A DNA stretch of 64,000 nucleotides from Candidatus Fluviicola riflensis (GCA_002243285.1 CP022585.1:434001-498000), one strand, 5' to 3'; shown: positions 50,528 through 59,607, counted from the first letter of the stretch. Made by a program: numbers and translations. Notes: generated by a model from the sequence alone, not told the origin.

Positions 50528-52678
50528 TCATTTCCGTTTCCGCAGATAATCCCGTTTGTCTTTCAGCACCTTCCGTTTGTATTTTGCCTGGTATTTCAGG
50601 TTATTACTGATCACATGTGCCGCGCGTTTTTTTGTGAGCGAAATTTCCTTTACAAAAGCTTTGTGACGCACCAATTCCGCCTTGTTATCCTGTTTAATCG
50701 CCTTGTACAGGTTATAGTGCTGACCTCTGAAGAATTCATATCCGGTAGTGAAATCCAGTATCGGTAACTGATGCTTGAAAAAATAGCAGTAATCCTTTTT
50801 GGTAAGTTCCAGGAAACGGTTGCGTGCTGCCTCAAGACTGTCTTTTCTGATAATGTTCCCGGTGTATAAACGTGCGTAAAGCTTCAGTGTTTTTAGCTGT
50901 TGAGCGTCTCTTCGCTTGATGAGTTTATTCAATTCAATGAAATGAGCATACATCGTATCAGACGGAAACAACACCTGATCTTTCACCGAAAGCAAGAGCG
51001 CCTGTTCGTATTGCCTGATCGAATCCTGGAATTCAACGATCCGTTTGTCTCGATCATCTTTTAAATCGTAAATGCGGGCGTAAACACAACGGTAGAAGTA
51101 ATTGTTTTGCGGACTGAGCAGTTTTTCCTGTTCCCAGACATTATCCGACAGCTGATTCAGGCGAACAAGGAAATCCGACTCCAAAAAATCAATCCGTTCA
51201 TTCATCGAATCCAGCTTGCTTTCGCTGAGGCCGATCCTGTTTTCGATGCCTTCGGCGGTTTCCTCTTTCAATTGCTTGGCTGCCGGGTTCTTTGGCCTGA
51301 AGCGCAGCTGTGTACGGTGATTTCGTAAACTCACCCGCTGGCCGGATTTAATCTTCGGACTGATCGTCTTGATTTTATTCGCCCGTTTCCGCAGGTTCGA
51401 AACGTTGGTGATATTGACCGCCGTGTGTTGTTGGTTCCTTTTCCGCTGCAGCTTCACCTTCTCATTGTCTTTCGATGTGTGGAACTTGAAATAAGCCTTG
51501 TTTTGCGGATGGCTTCGTTTCAGCTCGTTTCGCGCCAGGTTGAGGTAAAACACCGTGGAATCATAACCTGATACCTTCTCCAATGAATCGAGCGTCAGAT
51601 AAGCTTCTTTGTAGAAAATGTTGGCGATGTGGAAATAATTTGATGCCGGTTCAATGCCATTCCTCGGATTATTGGCGAGGCTTTGGGTGATCTTTTCCTT
51701 GAATTGCCCGATTGAATCCAACGCGAAAAAATCATCACAGTCCAGGCACATTTTACCTTCACGGTCCTGGATGAGGTATTGGTCCTTATCGAGGTCGTAA
51801 TAACTTGTGTCGGCCGAAAACTCGCGCACGTTACTGATCTCCGATGTTAAGGCCCAGTAAGGCGAATTCGGAAAATGAGTAATCGCAAAAAGCCGCGGTT
51901 CTGTGAGGAAAAAAGCCTTGTCTTTCACTTTTCCATGATGGATCACTATGCGTAGCCGATACCAGCTTAGCACACGGTCAACCACCCGCCAGAAAAGAGG
52001 GAGCTGTTCCACCAACCTGATTTTCTTCTCCTTGTGTTTCGGGATCTCGCAGAAAACATTCTTCTCATGCTTCACAATCAGTACTTTTTTTCGGAGTTTC
52101 GTTTTGTTTGTATGAATGTTGACACGCCAGTTATAAACCCGCTGACTGAATTTTCCCAACCGGTATTCATATCCTCCAGCCGACCAGGTTACGTCATACA
52201 CATACCACTTATCGTCCAGTTTCACTGCATTCCACGCGTGATTATCGAAGTAAATGGTGTCGTTGATGTCAAACAACATATCTTTGGCATAACCTGTAAC
52301 TGTCACGTTGTGAATATCGGCAAGTGCGCACAGGTGATCCATCAGGGCGGCATACTGAAAACAGATCGCCTCTTTTCGCCGCAATACTTTACGAATGTCC
52401 GTCTCGGAATAGTACCCTTTCCCCGAATAATAACTGCGGTAATCATACTGAACATTAGAAGCCACCCAGGCAAAAATCGCCTCAAACTTTTCGAGATCAC
52501 CTGTCTTTCCGGCAGTCAGCGTCTCCACCAATAATTTCGGATCGCGTTCGGTTTTCCAGGACAATTTCGGTGCTCGAATCACAGAGCTGCTGTCAGGCTG
52601 CGCGAACAACATCTGCGTCAGCAACAGCATCGCAATCAGGCAAATGTTAGAAAGGGAATTGACAGGCGGCTTTATCAT
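50528..52678 (-). CDS. Exported transglutaminase-like protein
   Basis: The 716-residue protein has a signal peptide (LSNICLIAMLLLTQMLFAQ). A transglutaminase-like domain lies near residues 60-185: IFAWVASNVQYDYRSYY, then RKEAICFQYAALMDHLC with the nucleophile Cys, then DNHAWNAVKLDDKWYVYDVTW with the His and Asp. The catalytic triad is therefore present. The long C-terminal part (about 330-716) is helical and basic, ending KRKVLKDKRDYLRKRK. It could be a periplasmic peptidase or cross-linking enzyme; the substrate is unknown. Confidence 0.8.
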   Translation of the reverse strand: MIKPPVNSLSNICLIAMLLLTQMLFAQPDSSSVIRAPKLSWKTERDPKLLVETLTAGKTGDLEKFEAIFAWVASNVQYDYRSYYSGKGYYSETDIRKVLRRKEAICFQYAALMDHLCALADIHNVTVTGYAKDMLFDINDTIYFDNHAWNAVKLDDKWYVYDVTWSAGGYEYRLGKFSQRVYNWRVNIHTNKTKLRKKVLIVKHEKNVFCEIPKHKEKKIRLVEQLPLFWRVVDRVLSWYRLRIVIHHGKVKDKAFFLTEPRLFAITHFPNSPYWALTSEISNVREFSADTSYYDLDKDQYLIQDREGKMCLDCDDFFALDSIGQFKEKITQSLANNPRNGIEPASNYFHIANIFYKEAYLTLDSLEKVSGYDSTVFYLNLARNELKRSHPQNKAYFKFHTSKDNEKVKLQRKRNQQHTAVNITNVSNLRKRANKIKTISPKIKSGQRVSLRNHRTQLRFRPKNPAAKQLKEETAEGIENRIGLSESKLDSMNERIDFLESDFLVRLNQLSDNVWEQEKLLSPQNNYFYRCVYARIYDLKDDRDKRIVEFQDSIRQYEQALLLSVKDQVLFPSDTMYAHFIELNKLIKRRDAQQLKTLKLYARLYTGNIIRKDSLEAARNRFLELTKKDYCYFFKHQLPILDFTTGYEFFRGQHYNLYKAIKQDNKAELVRHKAFVKEISLTKKRAAHVISNNLKYQAKYKRKVLKDKRDYLRKRK

Positions 52679-52791
52679 TTAGTCGACAAACAGGTTCGCA
52701 AAATACACAATAATCCATTTACGGAAATGGAGGAGGTTTATTGTGTATGTCGGGAGGTGGGGAGAGGTAACCGCAGGATGGATTAATAAGT

Positions 52792-52799
52792 TATATTTG
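52792..52799 (+). promoter_or_regulatory. TAnnTTTG -7 box (TATATTTG)
   Basis: Perfect consensus -7 box 25 nt before the GTG start of the HNH endonuclease gene. Confidence 0.5.
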
Positions 52800-52824
52800 A
52801 ACAAGAGAAAACAAACCCGAACAA

Positions 52825-53793
52825 GTGGATAATAGCTTCCTGACATCCTACATTCATCAGTTTCAACATCTAAACAGGGCACACAATTTAGGAGGCGCTC
52901 CGCATAAACCCATTCTCCTGCTTTCCATTGCGCAGTTGATCAACCGAGGTGACATCATTGATAATCGTATCCGCATAAGCGAAGAATTGGTGCTGGCATT
53001 TAAGGATAATTGGTACCGTTTTGTCGATACGCCTCACACCCTGAATTTTGCGTTGCCGTTCTTTCACATGGGACATGAACCCTTTTGGAAATTGGTTCCT
53101 TATCCGAGAATGGAAATCGGGTTGACCAACTCCAAAAGCATCAAGAGTTTTAAGAATTTACAGGAAACACTCAATTACGCATGGTTAGATCAGCCTTTAT
53201 TTGAATTGTTGAAGAATCCGGAAATGAATCAATTGCTGGTAAATGTATTGCTGGATCGGTATTTTCCCCGAACGAAAGACCGGCAACAACAGGAGATTCC
53301 GCTATTTCTCACCAACCCTGATTCACTGATGATAGCCGAGCCGGAATTGGTGCAATGGGAAAAGCCGATTGCTATCGTGACTAAGGATCAAAAGGAACAA
53401 ATTGTATTTCTTAGAAGTGCTCTTTTTAAGCGCGAAATTCCACGTGTGTATTCTTACAGATGTGCCATTTCAGGATTACAGGTGAAAATTCCACCACGAT
53501 CATTCAGATTAATAGAAGCTTGTCACATCAAACCGTTTTCCTTATCTGAAACCGAAACCATTGGGAACGGCATTGCGCTCACGCAAACACTGCACAGAGC
53601 ATTTGATGGTGGTTTGATCACCATCGATAAAGCCTACAAAACAGTTGTCTCTGCTCGTATTGAGGAAAACCGCGATTCACCTTATGCGCTGCATCAGTTT
53701 CATGGGAAATCGATTTACCTGCCGGGTGATAAGCGGCTGTATCCAAGTCAGGAGATTTTGGAATGGCATAGGAGTGAGCGGTTTGAGAGGTGA
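52825..53793 (+). CDS. HNH endonuclease with N-terminal DNA-binding domain (ScoMcrA-like)
   Basis: The 322-residue protein has an N-terminal domain (about 1-150: PHKPILLLSIAQLINRGDI, ALPFFHMGHEPFWKLVP) of the type found in HNH restriction enzymes such as ScoMcrA, where it reads phosphorothioate DNA. The C-terminal HNH nuclease has RCAISG, EACHIKPFS and GNGIALTQTLHRAFDGGLITI near 215-285. It is a likely modification-dependent restriction enzyme. The start is a GTG at 52825, after a TATATTTG box. It ends 13 nt from a convergent AT-rich gene. Confidence 0.82.
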   Translation: MDNSFLTSYIHQFQHLNRAHNLGGAPHKPILLLSIAQLINRGDIIDNRIRISEELVLAFKDNWYRFVDTPHTLNFALPFFHMGHEPFWKLVPYPRMEIGLTNSKSIKSFKNLQETLNYAWLDQPLFELLKNPEMNQLLVNVLLDRYFPRTKDRQQQEIPLFLTNPDSLMIAEPELVQWEKPIAIVTKDQKEQIVFLRSALFKREIPRVYSYRCAISGLQVKIPPRSFRLIEACHIKPFSLSETETIGNGIALTQTLHRAFDGGLITIDKAYKTVVSARIEENRDSPYALHQFHGKSIYLPGDKRLYPSQEILEWHRSERFER

Positions 53794-53806
53794 TGAATAA
53801 CTGTGC

Positions 53807-54922
53807 CTAGTTTTGAATTTGCAGCGCGAATTCTTCCATTTCTTCAAGTGCAATAATCCAATTTACATCATCACCTGCATATATGAAACCAATCTTATTG
53901 TTGTTTAGATAATTGATAACCGGGATGTCAGGTATCTGATTTGAAATAAAAATCGTCACGAAGTTAGTTTCATCTTTTGATGTTAGTGATTTGATCGTAA
54001 ATTCTTCATTTAAGTATAAAATAATAAAACAAATTGTTATTCTTCGGGTTGGTTCGTCTAGATTCGGATCGCTAAATGATAACTCAATTTGGTTTTGTTT
54101 TTTGACAAGCGCATAATTTTTTTTATCAGCATATTGCGAGATTACCTCAAATATTTGATTGATCATTATTCTTTCTTCCAAATAATCCGATAGAAGATCA
54201 GCTTGATCTGAATTCACCAAATTGTCAATATCTCTTAAGATATAAATTGTTCCACCAATAAGACAAGTAAGGAAAAGTGGAATCAGGTATAAATAATACC
54301 AACCGGTCCAAGGAATTACGAATGCATTTGAGGCAAATACGATTAATAGAATAGTAAAGTATTCAAGAATTCTTGATTTAATTAAGCTAGTGGCTTCAGT
54401 TTCATTAATAACTGTTAGCAAACCAATAGAGCCAAATTCTGGATCTTTTGTGCTGATGCTGTCAAACACTTGGATAGTCCAACTAGGTTTTACACCAATT
54501 GAAATTAAATGATCAGTGATCTGATTATTTGGATTTTTAGTATTTGAAATCGATCTTTTCTTAAAACATTTGATGATAAGTAGGCTAGCCAAACTGATTG
54601 TAAAAAATAATATGGCAAGTATCAAAAAGCAAGGAAAGCATACAGCATAAATTACCAATTGTTTAGCTATAATCTCCCAAACAATGATCCAAATGATTAC
54701 AGAATAAACAACGAGTGAGACTAGTTGAAATGGCGATATTTTCTCGTTCAGAGACATGAAATTGAACTCATCTGACCATTGAAATTCAAAATTTGAAATT
54801 GGAAATAATAATTGAACAAGCAGTGTTGAAAATATTAGGGTTATAAGTAATTTGATTATTATCAAAATAATGCGCTCTGCTTTTTCGGGTTCCTCTAGAA
54901 TGATTTTGATAAATCGAATCAT
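53807..54922 (-). CDS. AT-rich multi-pass membrane protein, unknown function
   Basis: The 371-residue protein has about five to six membrane segments (near 20-42, 65-85, 88-115, 188-208, 213-232), each rich in Ile and Leu. The C-terminal soluble part (about 235-371) has no recognised motif. The gene is clearly richer in A+T than the genes around it, like the STAND gene, which suggests transfer. It faces the HNH endonuclease gene tail to tail. A link in defence is possible but unproven. Confidence 0.65.
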   Translation of the reverse strand: MIRFIKIILEEPEKAERIILIIIKLLITLIFSTLLVQLLFPISNFEFQWSDEFNFMSLNEKISPFQLVSLVVYSVIIWIIVWEIIAKQLVIYAVCFPCFLILAILFFTISLASLLIIKCFKKRSISNTKNPNNQITDHLISIGVKPSWTIQVFDSISTKDPEFGSIGLLTVINETEATSLIKSRILEYFTILLIVFASNAFVIPWTGWYYLYLIPLFLTCLIGGTIYILRDIDNLVNSDQADLLSDYLEERIMINQIFEVISQYADKKNYALVKKQNQIELSFSDPNLDEPTRRITICFIILYLNEEFTIKSLTSKDETNFVTIFISNQIPDIPVINYLNNNKIGFIYAGDDVNWIIALEEMEEFALQIQN

Positions 54923-55153
54923 GATTATGTATTGCTTGTAAAGAGGTGAATTTAAGAAAATTCATATAGAATAAACTTGCTGGAATTAGGTGAGTGGAAT
55001 CATAGATTTCTTACCACTAGCTTACCTAGTCCTATGTACCCTTGAAATCCCAACACCAACCCATCCAACCCCAAAACCACCAAATTCTCCCGTTTCCAAC
55101 CCGAAAAACCACCTCGACCCCAGTAAAATCAAACCTTCTGGCATCAATTCAAT

Positions 55154-55208
55154 GTCAACCCCGTAGATGCCCCATAGACGTCCCGTATATATCCCGTATA
55201 TATCCCGT
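55154..55208. repeat. 11-bp tandem repeat, five units
   Basis: Five units of exactly 11 bp: GTCAACCCCGT, AGATGCCCCAT, AGACGTCCCGT, ATATATCCCGT, ATATATCCCGT. Each ends in CCC(C)GT or CCCAT. Confidence 0.85.
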
Positions 55209-55253
55209 GTCAGCCATCCCAAAAAATGACTTTCTGATCCTTGAAATCCTAAA

Positions 55254-55292
55254 ACTCCGTAGCGATGGACGTTAGGACATCTGCTACGGAGT
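55254..55292. repeat. Long hairpin upstream of mraZ
   Basis: ACTCCGTAGC and GCTACGGAGT pair perfectly over 10 bp; GATG/CATC extends the stem after one bulged T. The loop is 10 nt. Confidence 0.8.
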
Positions 55293-55459
55293 GGTCTTCT
55301 ATCTCAAGTCTCCCGTCTACAACTCAATTCATCCTAGTTTTCCACATTCCCACTTTTCCCCACCATTCTATTTTTCACTTAAATTCCAATAAAATCAGTA
55401 CCTTTACACCCATTGTTGTAACCTTTACACGTGTTCATACGTACGAAGTTTTCAACAAA

Positions 55460-55489
55460 GTGTAACTTGGTGGTAAAAAGTGGGTTATT
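55460..55489 (+). promoter_or_regulatory. MraZ box (three 10-bp GTG direct repeats)
   Basis: Three units each 10 bp long begin with GTG: GTGTAACTTG, GTGGTAAAAA and GTGGGTTATT. Known MraZ proteins bind short G-rich direct repeats with about one helical turn between them and repress their own operon. The last unit ends 5 nt before the -7 box, where bound MraZ would block RNA polymerase. Confidence 0.65.
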
Positions 55490-55494
55490 TCCCC

Positions 55495-55502
55495 TAATTT
55501 TA
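55495..55502 (+). promoter_or_regulatory. -7 box of the dcw operon (TAATTTTA)
   Basis: TAATTTTA, one base from the TAnnTTTG consensus, 15 nt before the mraZ ATG. Confidence 0.5.
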
Positions 55503-55517
55503 CCCATTATTTAAGCT

Positions 55518-55979
55518 ATGGCTGGACTTGTAGGAGAATTTGAAGTGAAACTTGACGGTAAGGGGCGATTCCTCTTCCCGGCTGGGTTGCGCAAACAACT
55601 TTCTCCCGAGGCTCAGGAACAATTCATGTTGAACAAAGGCTTTGAGGATTGTCTCACGCTGTATCCGATGAACGAATGGGATAAGCTCGCAGACAAACTC
55701 AGCAAACTCAACCTGTTTAAACCCAAAAACCGAATGTTCTACCGTTTGTTCCATCAGGGAGCAAAGCAGGTGGCGCTCGATTCTGCCGGACGTGTACTCG
55801 TTCCGGTGATGCACATGGAGCGTGTGGGGTTAGATAAGGATGTGATGCTCATCGCCTACAACGACCGAATTGAGATCTGGGACAAGTCCAAATACTTCCA
55901 ACTGTTGGATGGTAACATGGCTGATTTCGCTGATTTGGCGGATGAAGTAATGGGTGATTTGGGGAACGATGACGAATAA
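55518..55979 (+). CDS. mraZ: Division/cell wall cluster transcriptional repressor MraZ
   Basis: This 153-residue protein has two SpoVT/AbrB-type repeats: VGEFEVKLDGKGRFLFPAGLRKQL near 5-28 and QVALDSAGRVLVPVMHMERVGL near 83-105. Each holds the DxxGR motif of MraZ. MraZ forms a ring and represses the dcw operon. It is the first gene of the cluster, and a suitable GTG-repeat box lies upstream. It overlaps rsmH. Confidence 0.92.
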   Translation: MAGLVGEFEVKLDGKGRFLFPAGLRKQLSPEAQEQFMLNKGFEDCLTLYPMNEWDKLADKLSKLNLFKPKNRMFYRLFHQGAKQVALDSAGRVLVPVMHMERVGLDKDVMLIAYNDRIEIWDKSKYFQLLDGNMADFADLADEVMGDLGNDDE

Positions 55980-56892
55980 CGACACATACCATGTACCGGT
56001 AATGCTCAAAGAATGTTTAGACGGATTGTCTATTCATCCCGATGGCACTTACGTTGATGTTACCTTCGGTGGTGGTGGTCATTCGCGCGCCATTTTCGAG
56101 CAGCTTTCTCCCAAAGGACAATTAGTCGTATTCGATCAGGATCCTGATGCGCGTGCCAATGCATGGTCTGCTCCCAATTTCCATTTTGTTCCCGCCAATT
56201 TTTCCTTCCTCAAAAACCATTTGAAAGTAATGGGAATCAACAAGGTCGACGGTATTCTGGCCGATCTTGGAGTTTCCTCACATCAGTTCGATGATACCAA
56301 GCGCGGGTTCTCCATTCGTGGCGATGAAGCCCTGGATATGCGTATGAATCAAAGTGGTGAAATCACCGCGGCAAGCATTTTGGCAACCTATGACGAAGAG
56401 CAGCTGGCGAAAATTTTCCGTGCTTACGGCGAAGTTCAGGGTGCCTACAAGGCAGCGGTGGAATTGGTGAAACAACGCAAGCGCAAGCCGATCAAAACAA
56501 CCGGTCAGCTAATGGAAATCTTGTTTCCCCTGGCGCCGAAGTTCAAGGATCATAAATATTTCGCGCAGATCTTCCAGGCCTTGCGCATCGAAGTGAACCA
56601 GGAAATGGAAGCCTTGGAAAAATTCCTCCTGCAAATTCCGGATGTATTAAAAACCGATGGCCGTTTGGTGGTGATGTCCTATCATTCACTGGAAGACCGT
56701 TTGGTGAAAAATATCATGAAACGTGGTAATATCGACGGATCGATTGAGAAGGATTTCTTCGGCAATGTATTAAAGCCGTTCGAGGAAATTACCCGCAAAC
56801 CCGTTAGCCCGACGGAAGAAGAAATTACGGCCAATTCGCGGGCCCGCAGTGCCAAGTTACGAATCGCAAAACGTGTGTCTGATGGAAAATGA
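55969..56892 (+). CDS. rsmH: 16S rRNA (cytosine1402-N4)-methyltransferase RsmH
   Basis: The 307-residue protein starts at the ATG at 55969 (MTNNDTYHVPVMLKE), although the frame extends to a GTG at 55954. It shows the RsmH motifs VDVTFGGGGHSRAIFEQ (SAM site), GILADLGVSSHQFD, RGFSIRGDEALDMRM and MSYHSLEDRLVKNIMK. It methylates N4 of C1402 in 16S rRNA with SAM. It overlaps mraZ by 11 nt and ftsL by 11 nt. Confidence 0.95.
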   Translation: MTNNDTYHVPVMLKECLDGLSIHPDGTYVDVTFGGGGHSRAIFEQLSPKGQLVVFDQDPDARANAWSAPNFHFVPANFSFLKNHLKVMGINKVDGILADLGVSSHQFDDTKRGFSIRGDEALDMRMNQSGEITAASILATYDEEQLAKIFRAYGEVQGAYKAAVELVKQRKRKPIKTTGQLMEILFPLAPKFKDHKYFAQIFQALRIEVNQEMEALEKFLLQIPDVLKTDGRLVVMSYHSLEDRLVKNIMKRGNIDGSIEKDFFGNVLKPFEEITRKPVSPTEEEITANSRARSAKLRIAKRVSDGK

Positions 56893-57508
56893 ATACCACG
56901 AACGCGTAGGGGGCGATCGGGATCGCCCTGATAAATCGGATCGCAATCCGCGCTCTGGACGACGGTCGCGTGACGATGATCGTGATATCGGCCGTGAGGC
57001 CCTGGAAAACCTGCAAGGCAACGTATATCGTGAAAAACCGCCCGTTGATAAAGAACCTGTGGGGTCGCGGTTCACCGCGACCAACAATGCGACCAATACT
57101 GAAACCGGTCGTAAAACGACCGATGGCGTAAAGGTCGAACGTGATCGACCTGATCCGCGCCAAAAAAAAACACCCCGTCCCCCAAAACGCCCCAACATCA
57201 TTGTTCAGGTCCTCAACGGCGATATCCTCACCCGTGATTTTGTATTGAACAACCTCACATACATTTTCTTTTTCCTCTTCCTGTTGTTGTTGGTGGTGGG
57301 GAAAGGTTATTACGGCAAACAATTGACCAAGGACATTGATGCGCTGCAAACGGAAGTGAATGCCAATACGGCAGAATATATAGAGAATAAAGCAAGGCTG
57401 GAAGAGTTGACATCGCGCTACCGCCTGGTAGAAATGCTGGAGCGGCGCGGATTGAAAGAATCGTTGAAACCGGCGAAGGTGATTCGCATTAAACAACCCG
57501 AAAAATGA
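56882..57508 (+). CDS. ftsL: FtsL-like cell division protein with long N-terminal extension
   Basis: The 208-residue protein is FtsL-like: one membrane segment near 122-142 (NNLTYIFFFLFLLLLVVGKGY) and a periplasmic coiled coil (LTKDIDALQTEVNANTAEYIENKARLEELTSRY). FtsL works with FtsB/FtsQ-type partners to activate septal synthesis. The N-terminal cytoplasmic part is about 115 residues of Asp, Arg, Pro and Thr with no expected fold, much longer than a typical FtsL tail. Its DNA contains four perfect hairpins (56911-57151), so the extension appears built from repeat elements. The ATG at 56882 is chosen. Confidence 0.82.
   Translation: MENEYHERVGGDRDRPDKSDRNPRSGRRSRDDDRDIGREALENLQGNVYREKPPVDKEPVGSRFTATNNATNTETGRKTTDGVKVERDRPDPRQKKTPRPPKRPNIIVQVLNGDILTRDFVLNNLTYIFFFLFLLLLVVGKGYYGKQLTKDIDALQTEVNANTAEYIENKARLEELTSRYRLVEMLERRGLKESLKPAKVIRIKQPEK
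56911..57151. repeat. Four perfect hairpins inside ftsL
   Basis: GGGCGATC-GG-GATCGCCC (56911-56928), GGTCGCGG-TTCA-CCGCGACC (57063-57082), CGGTCGT-AAA-ACGACCG (57106-57122) and AGGTCGA-N6-TCGACCT (57132-57151). Stems are 7-8 bp with no mismatch, and loops are 2-6 nt. Three share GGTCG/CGACC. Confidence 0.9.
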
Positions 57509-59607
57509 GTGATAAAAAGGATCTGATCTGGAGAGCCTACCTCGTTTATTTAGGCTTTTTTGTTGCGTTGATCGTAGTCATCGTGAAAATTGTGATGATC
57601 CAAACTGAAGGAACAGCGACTATTTTCGCGAATAAGGAAGAGAAGATCCCGAAAAGGGCTATGCCGCGTTTCCCGCGCAAAGGCGAAATCCTCGACCGCA
57701 ATTATACACCATTGGTGACTTCGGTGTCGTTCTACGATATTCACATGGATCCGGGGGTGGTAGACCAGGAAGTGTTCGACCGCGATATTTCCGATCTGGC
57801 GCGTGGTCTGTCAGGGATTTTCCCAAGTACATCGGCGCGTGATTACGAAAACATGATCCGTCGGGCGCGGGTGAACAACAAACATTACATCACCATTAAA
57901 CTCAAAGCGACCAATGAACAACGCAGACGGGTGCGTGAGTTGCCGATCTTTAAACTAGGACGAAACAAAGGTGGGTTGATCGATACGGATGAAACGGTGG
58001 TGCGTAAACGTCCGCATGGTGAAATGTTGCAGCGTACCCTTGGTTACTACCAGAAAAACAAGGGCGAGAAAGAGTTGCGCGTTGGAATTGAAGGGGCTTA
58101 TATCGAATACCTTGCCGGAGAACCGGGATTGGAGATTGAACAGAAAATCTCTTCAGGCTGGAAGAAAACCGGGCAAATGCTCCGGGAGCCGGTCGAAGGT
58201 GCTGATTTGATCACGACCATCGATCTGAACATCCAGGAAGTGGCGCATTCGGAGTTGTACCAGCAATTGAAAAATCAGGGTGCGCGCAGTGGATCGGTGA
58301 TCGTAATGGATGTGAAAACCGGCTACGTTCGCGCAATCGTGAATTTACAGCTGGGGAAAGACGGTGAATACCACGAATTGTACAACCACGCTATCGGTAC
58401 GAAGGAAGTTCCGGGATCGACCTTCAAATTGGCGGCATTAATGGCTGCGCTGGAAGATGAAAAAATCGCACTTAGCGATACGGTGAATGCCGACGGTGAA
58501 TACAATTTCTTCGGAAAGAAACTGAAAGATTCCAATCCGTATGGTTACGGACGCATCTCTGTTCGCCGGGCATTTGAACTGTCGTCAAACGTCATCGCGA
58601 AAGTGATTTACAATGCCTATCGCACAGAACCGGAGGCGTTTACAGCACGCTTGAAAGAATTCGGAATCACTGAACCGTTGGGTATCGAACTGCAAGGCGA
58701 GCCGGTTCCTACGGTGTACCAACCGGGTTCGTCGCATTGGTGGGGCGGTTCACTGGCGTGGATGTCAATCGGGTACGAAGTACAGCAAACACCATTGCAA
58801 ACACTGGCTTTTTACAATGCGGTGGCAAATGAAGGAACGCTCGTTCGTCCGCAGTTTGTGCAGGAAATTCGCCGCGGTTCGGAAGTGGTGAAACTGAGCA
58901 AGCCGATTGTGCTTCGCCAGAAAATCTGTTCCGACAGAACCTTGCGCCAGTTGCAGGAATGTTTATCGGGAGTGGTGAAACGCGGTACAGGTAGCGCCTT
59001 GAAATCGTCGCTGTTCGACATCGCAGGTAAAACCGGAACGGCCCGGATCCTGAACGACGATTTACGTTACGGCGAAAAAGGTGAAGAGCGTTACCAGGCT
59101 TCGTTTGTGGGTTATTTCCCGGCTAAGGAACCGCTTTATTCGTGTATTGTGGTAGTGTCGGCCCCAAGCAAAGACATTTACGGAGCTACGGTTTCAGGAA
59201 CAGTGTTTTCGGCCATCGCCAACAAAGTGTACTCCAACACACTGAGGTACCACAAAGCGATCAACGAATCGCGCAAAAAAGTGAAAGAAGCGCCGCTTTC
59301 AATGGACGGTAACCGCGCTGATATTTTAGCAGTGCTTGGCCATTTGGGCATTCACTATTCCATTTTGCAGCAGTCAGATTGGTTCAGCACGAAAGCCGAA
59401 GGAAATAACGTGAAAATGGATCGCCGCAAGGTGAATAAAAATACGGTTCCCAACGTGGTCGGTTTGTCTGCCCGCGATGCGGTTTACCTCATAGAACGCC
59501 TCGGAATGCATGTGTATTTGCGCGGATCAGGACAAGTGGTGTCGCAGACCATTCCGGCAGGAACACCGGCCTACAAAGGCGGATTGATAGAATTGGTATT
59601 GAAATGA
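57505..59607 (+). CDS. ftsI: Division-specific penicillin-binding protein (FtsI) with PASTA domain
   Basis: The 700-residue protein has one N-terminal membrane anchor (AYLVYLGFFVALIVVIVKIVM), a PBP dimer domain (about 60-220: FPRKGEILDRNYTPLVTSVSFY) and a transpeptidase domain. Catalytic motifs are GSTFKLA (SxxK, near 304), SSN near 357 and KTGTA near 507. A PASTA domain ends the protein (VPNVVGLSARDAVYLIERLG). It cross-links septal peptidoglycan in the periplasm. It overlaps ftsL and murE by 4 nt each. Confidence 0.93.
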   Translation: MSDKKDLIWRAYLVYLGFFVALIVVIVKIVMIQTEGTATIFANKEEKIPKRAMPRFPRKGEILDRNYTPLVTSVSFYDIHMDPGVVDQEVFDRDISDLARGLSGIFPSTSARDYENMIRRARVNNKHYITIKLKATNEQRRRVRELPIFKLGRNKGGLIDTDETVVRKRPHGEMLQRTLGYYQKNKGEKELRVGIEGAYIEYLAGEPGLEIEQKISSGWKKTGQMLREPVEGADLITTIDLNIQEVAHSELYQQLKNQGARSGSVIVMDVKTGYVRAIVNLQLGKDGEYHELYNHAIGTKEVPGSTFKLAALMAALEDEKIALSDTVNADGEYNFFGKKLKDSNPYGYGRISVRRAFELSSNVIAKVIYNAYRTEPEAFTARLKEFGITEPLGIELQGEPVPTVYQPGSSHWWGGSLAWMSIGYEVQQTPLQTLAFYNAVANEGTLVRPQFVQEIRRGSEVVKLSKPIVLRQKICSDRTLRQLQECLSGVVKRGTGSALKSSLFDIAGKTGTARILNDDLRYGEKGEERYQASFVGYFPAKEPLYSCIVVVSAPSKDIYGATVSGTVFSAIANKVYSNTLRYHKAINESRKKVKEAPLSMDGNRADILAVLGHLGIHYSILQQSDWFSTKAEGNNVKMDRRKVNKNTVPNVVGLSARDAVYLIERLGMHVYLRGSGQVVSQTIPAGTPAYKGGLIELVLK

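Larger units (their letters stand above)
54923..55459. other. Long intergenic region with 11-bp tandem repeats and a large hairpin
   Basis: No gene is supported. A C-rich stretch (about 55046-55140) precedes five 11-bp repeat units (55154-55208). A hairpin follows with a 10-bp perfect outer stem ACTCCGTAGC/GCTACGGAGT (55254-55263, 55283-55292) and a 4-bp inner stem. The hairpin lies upstream of the mraZ control region. Short reading frames here are low-complexity translations of the repeats. Confidence 0.6.

Noticed and set aside
55154..55208. Tandem repeat considered as a CRISPR array
   Set aside because: Units of 11 bp are contiguous, with no spacers and no cas genes.
55022..55222. Short minus-strand frame with IYGIYTGRLWGIYG
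   Set aside because: It only translates the 11-bp tandem repeats and a C-rich stretch.
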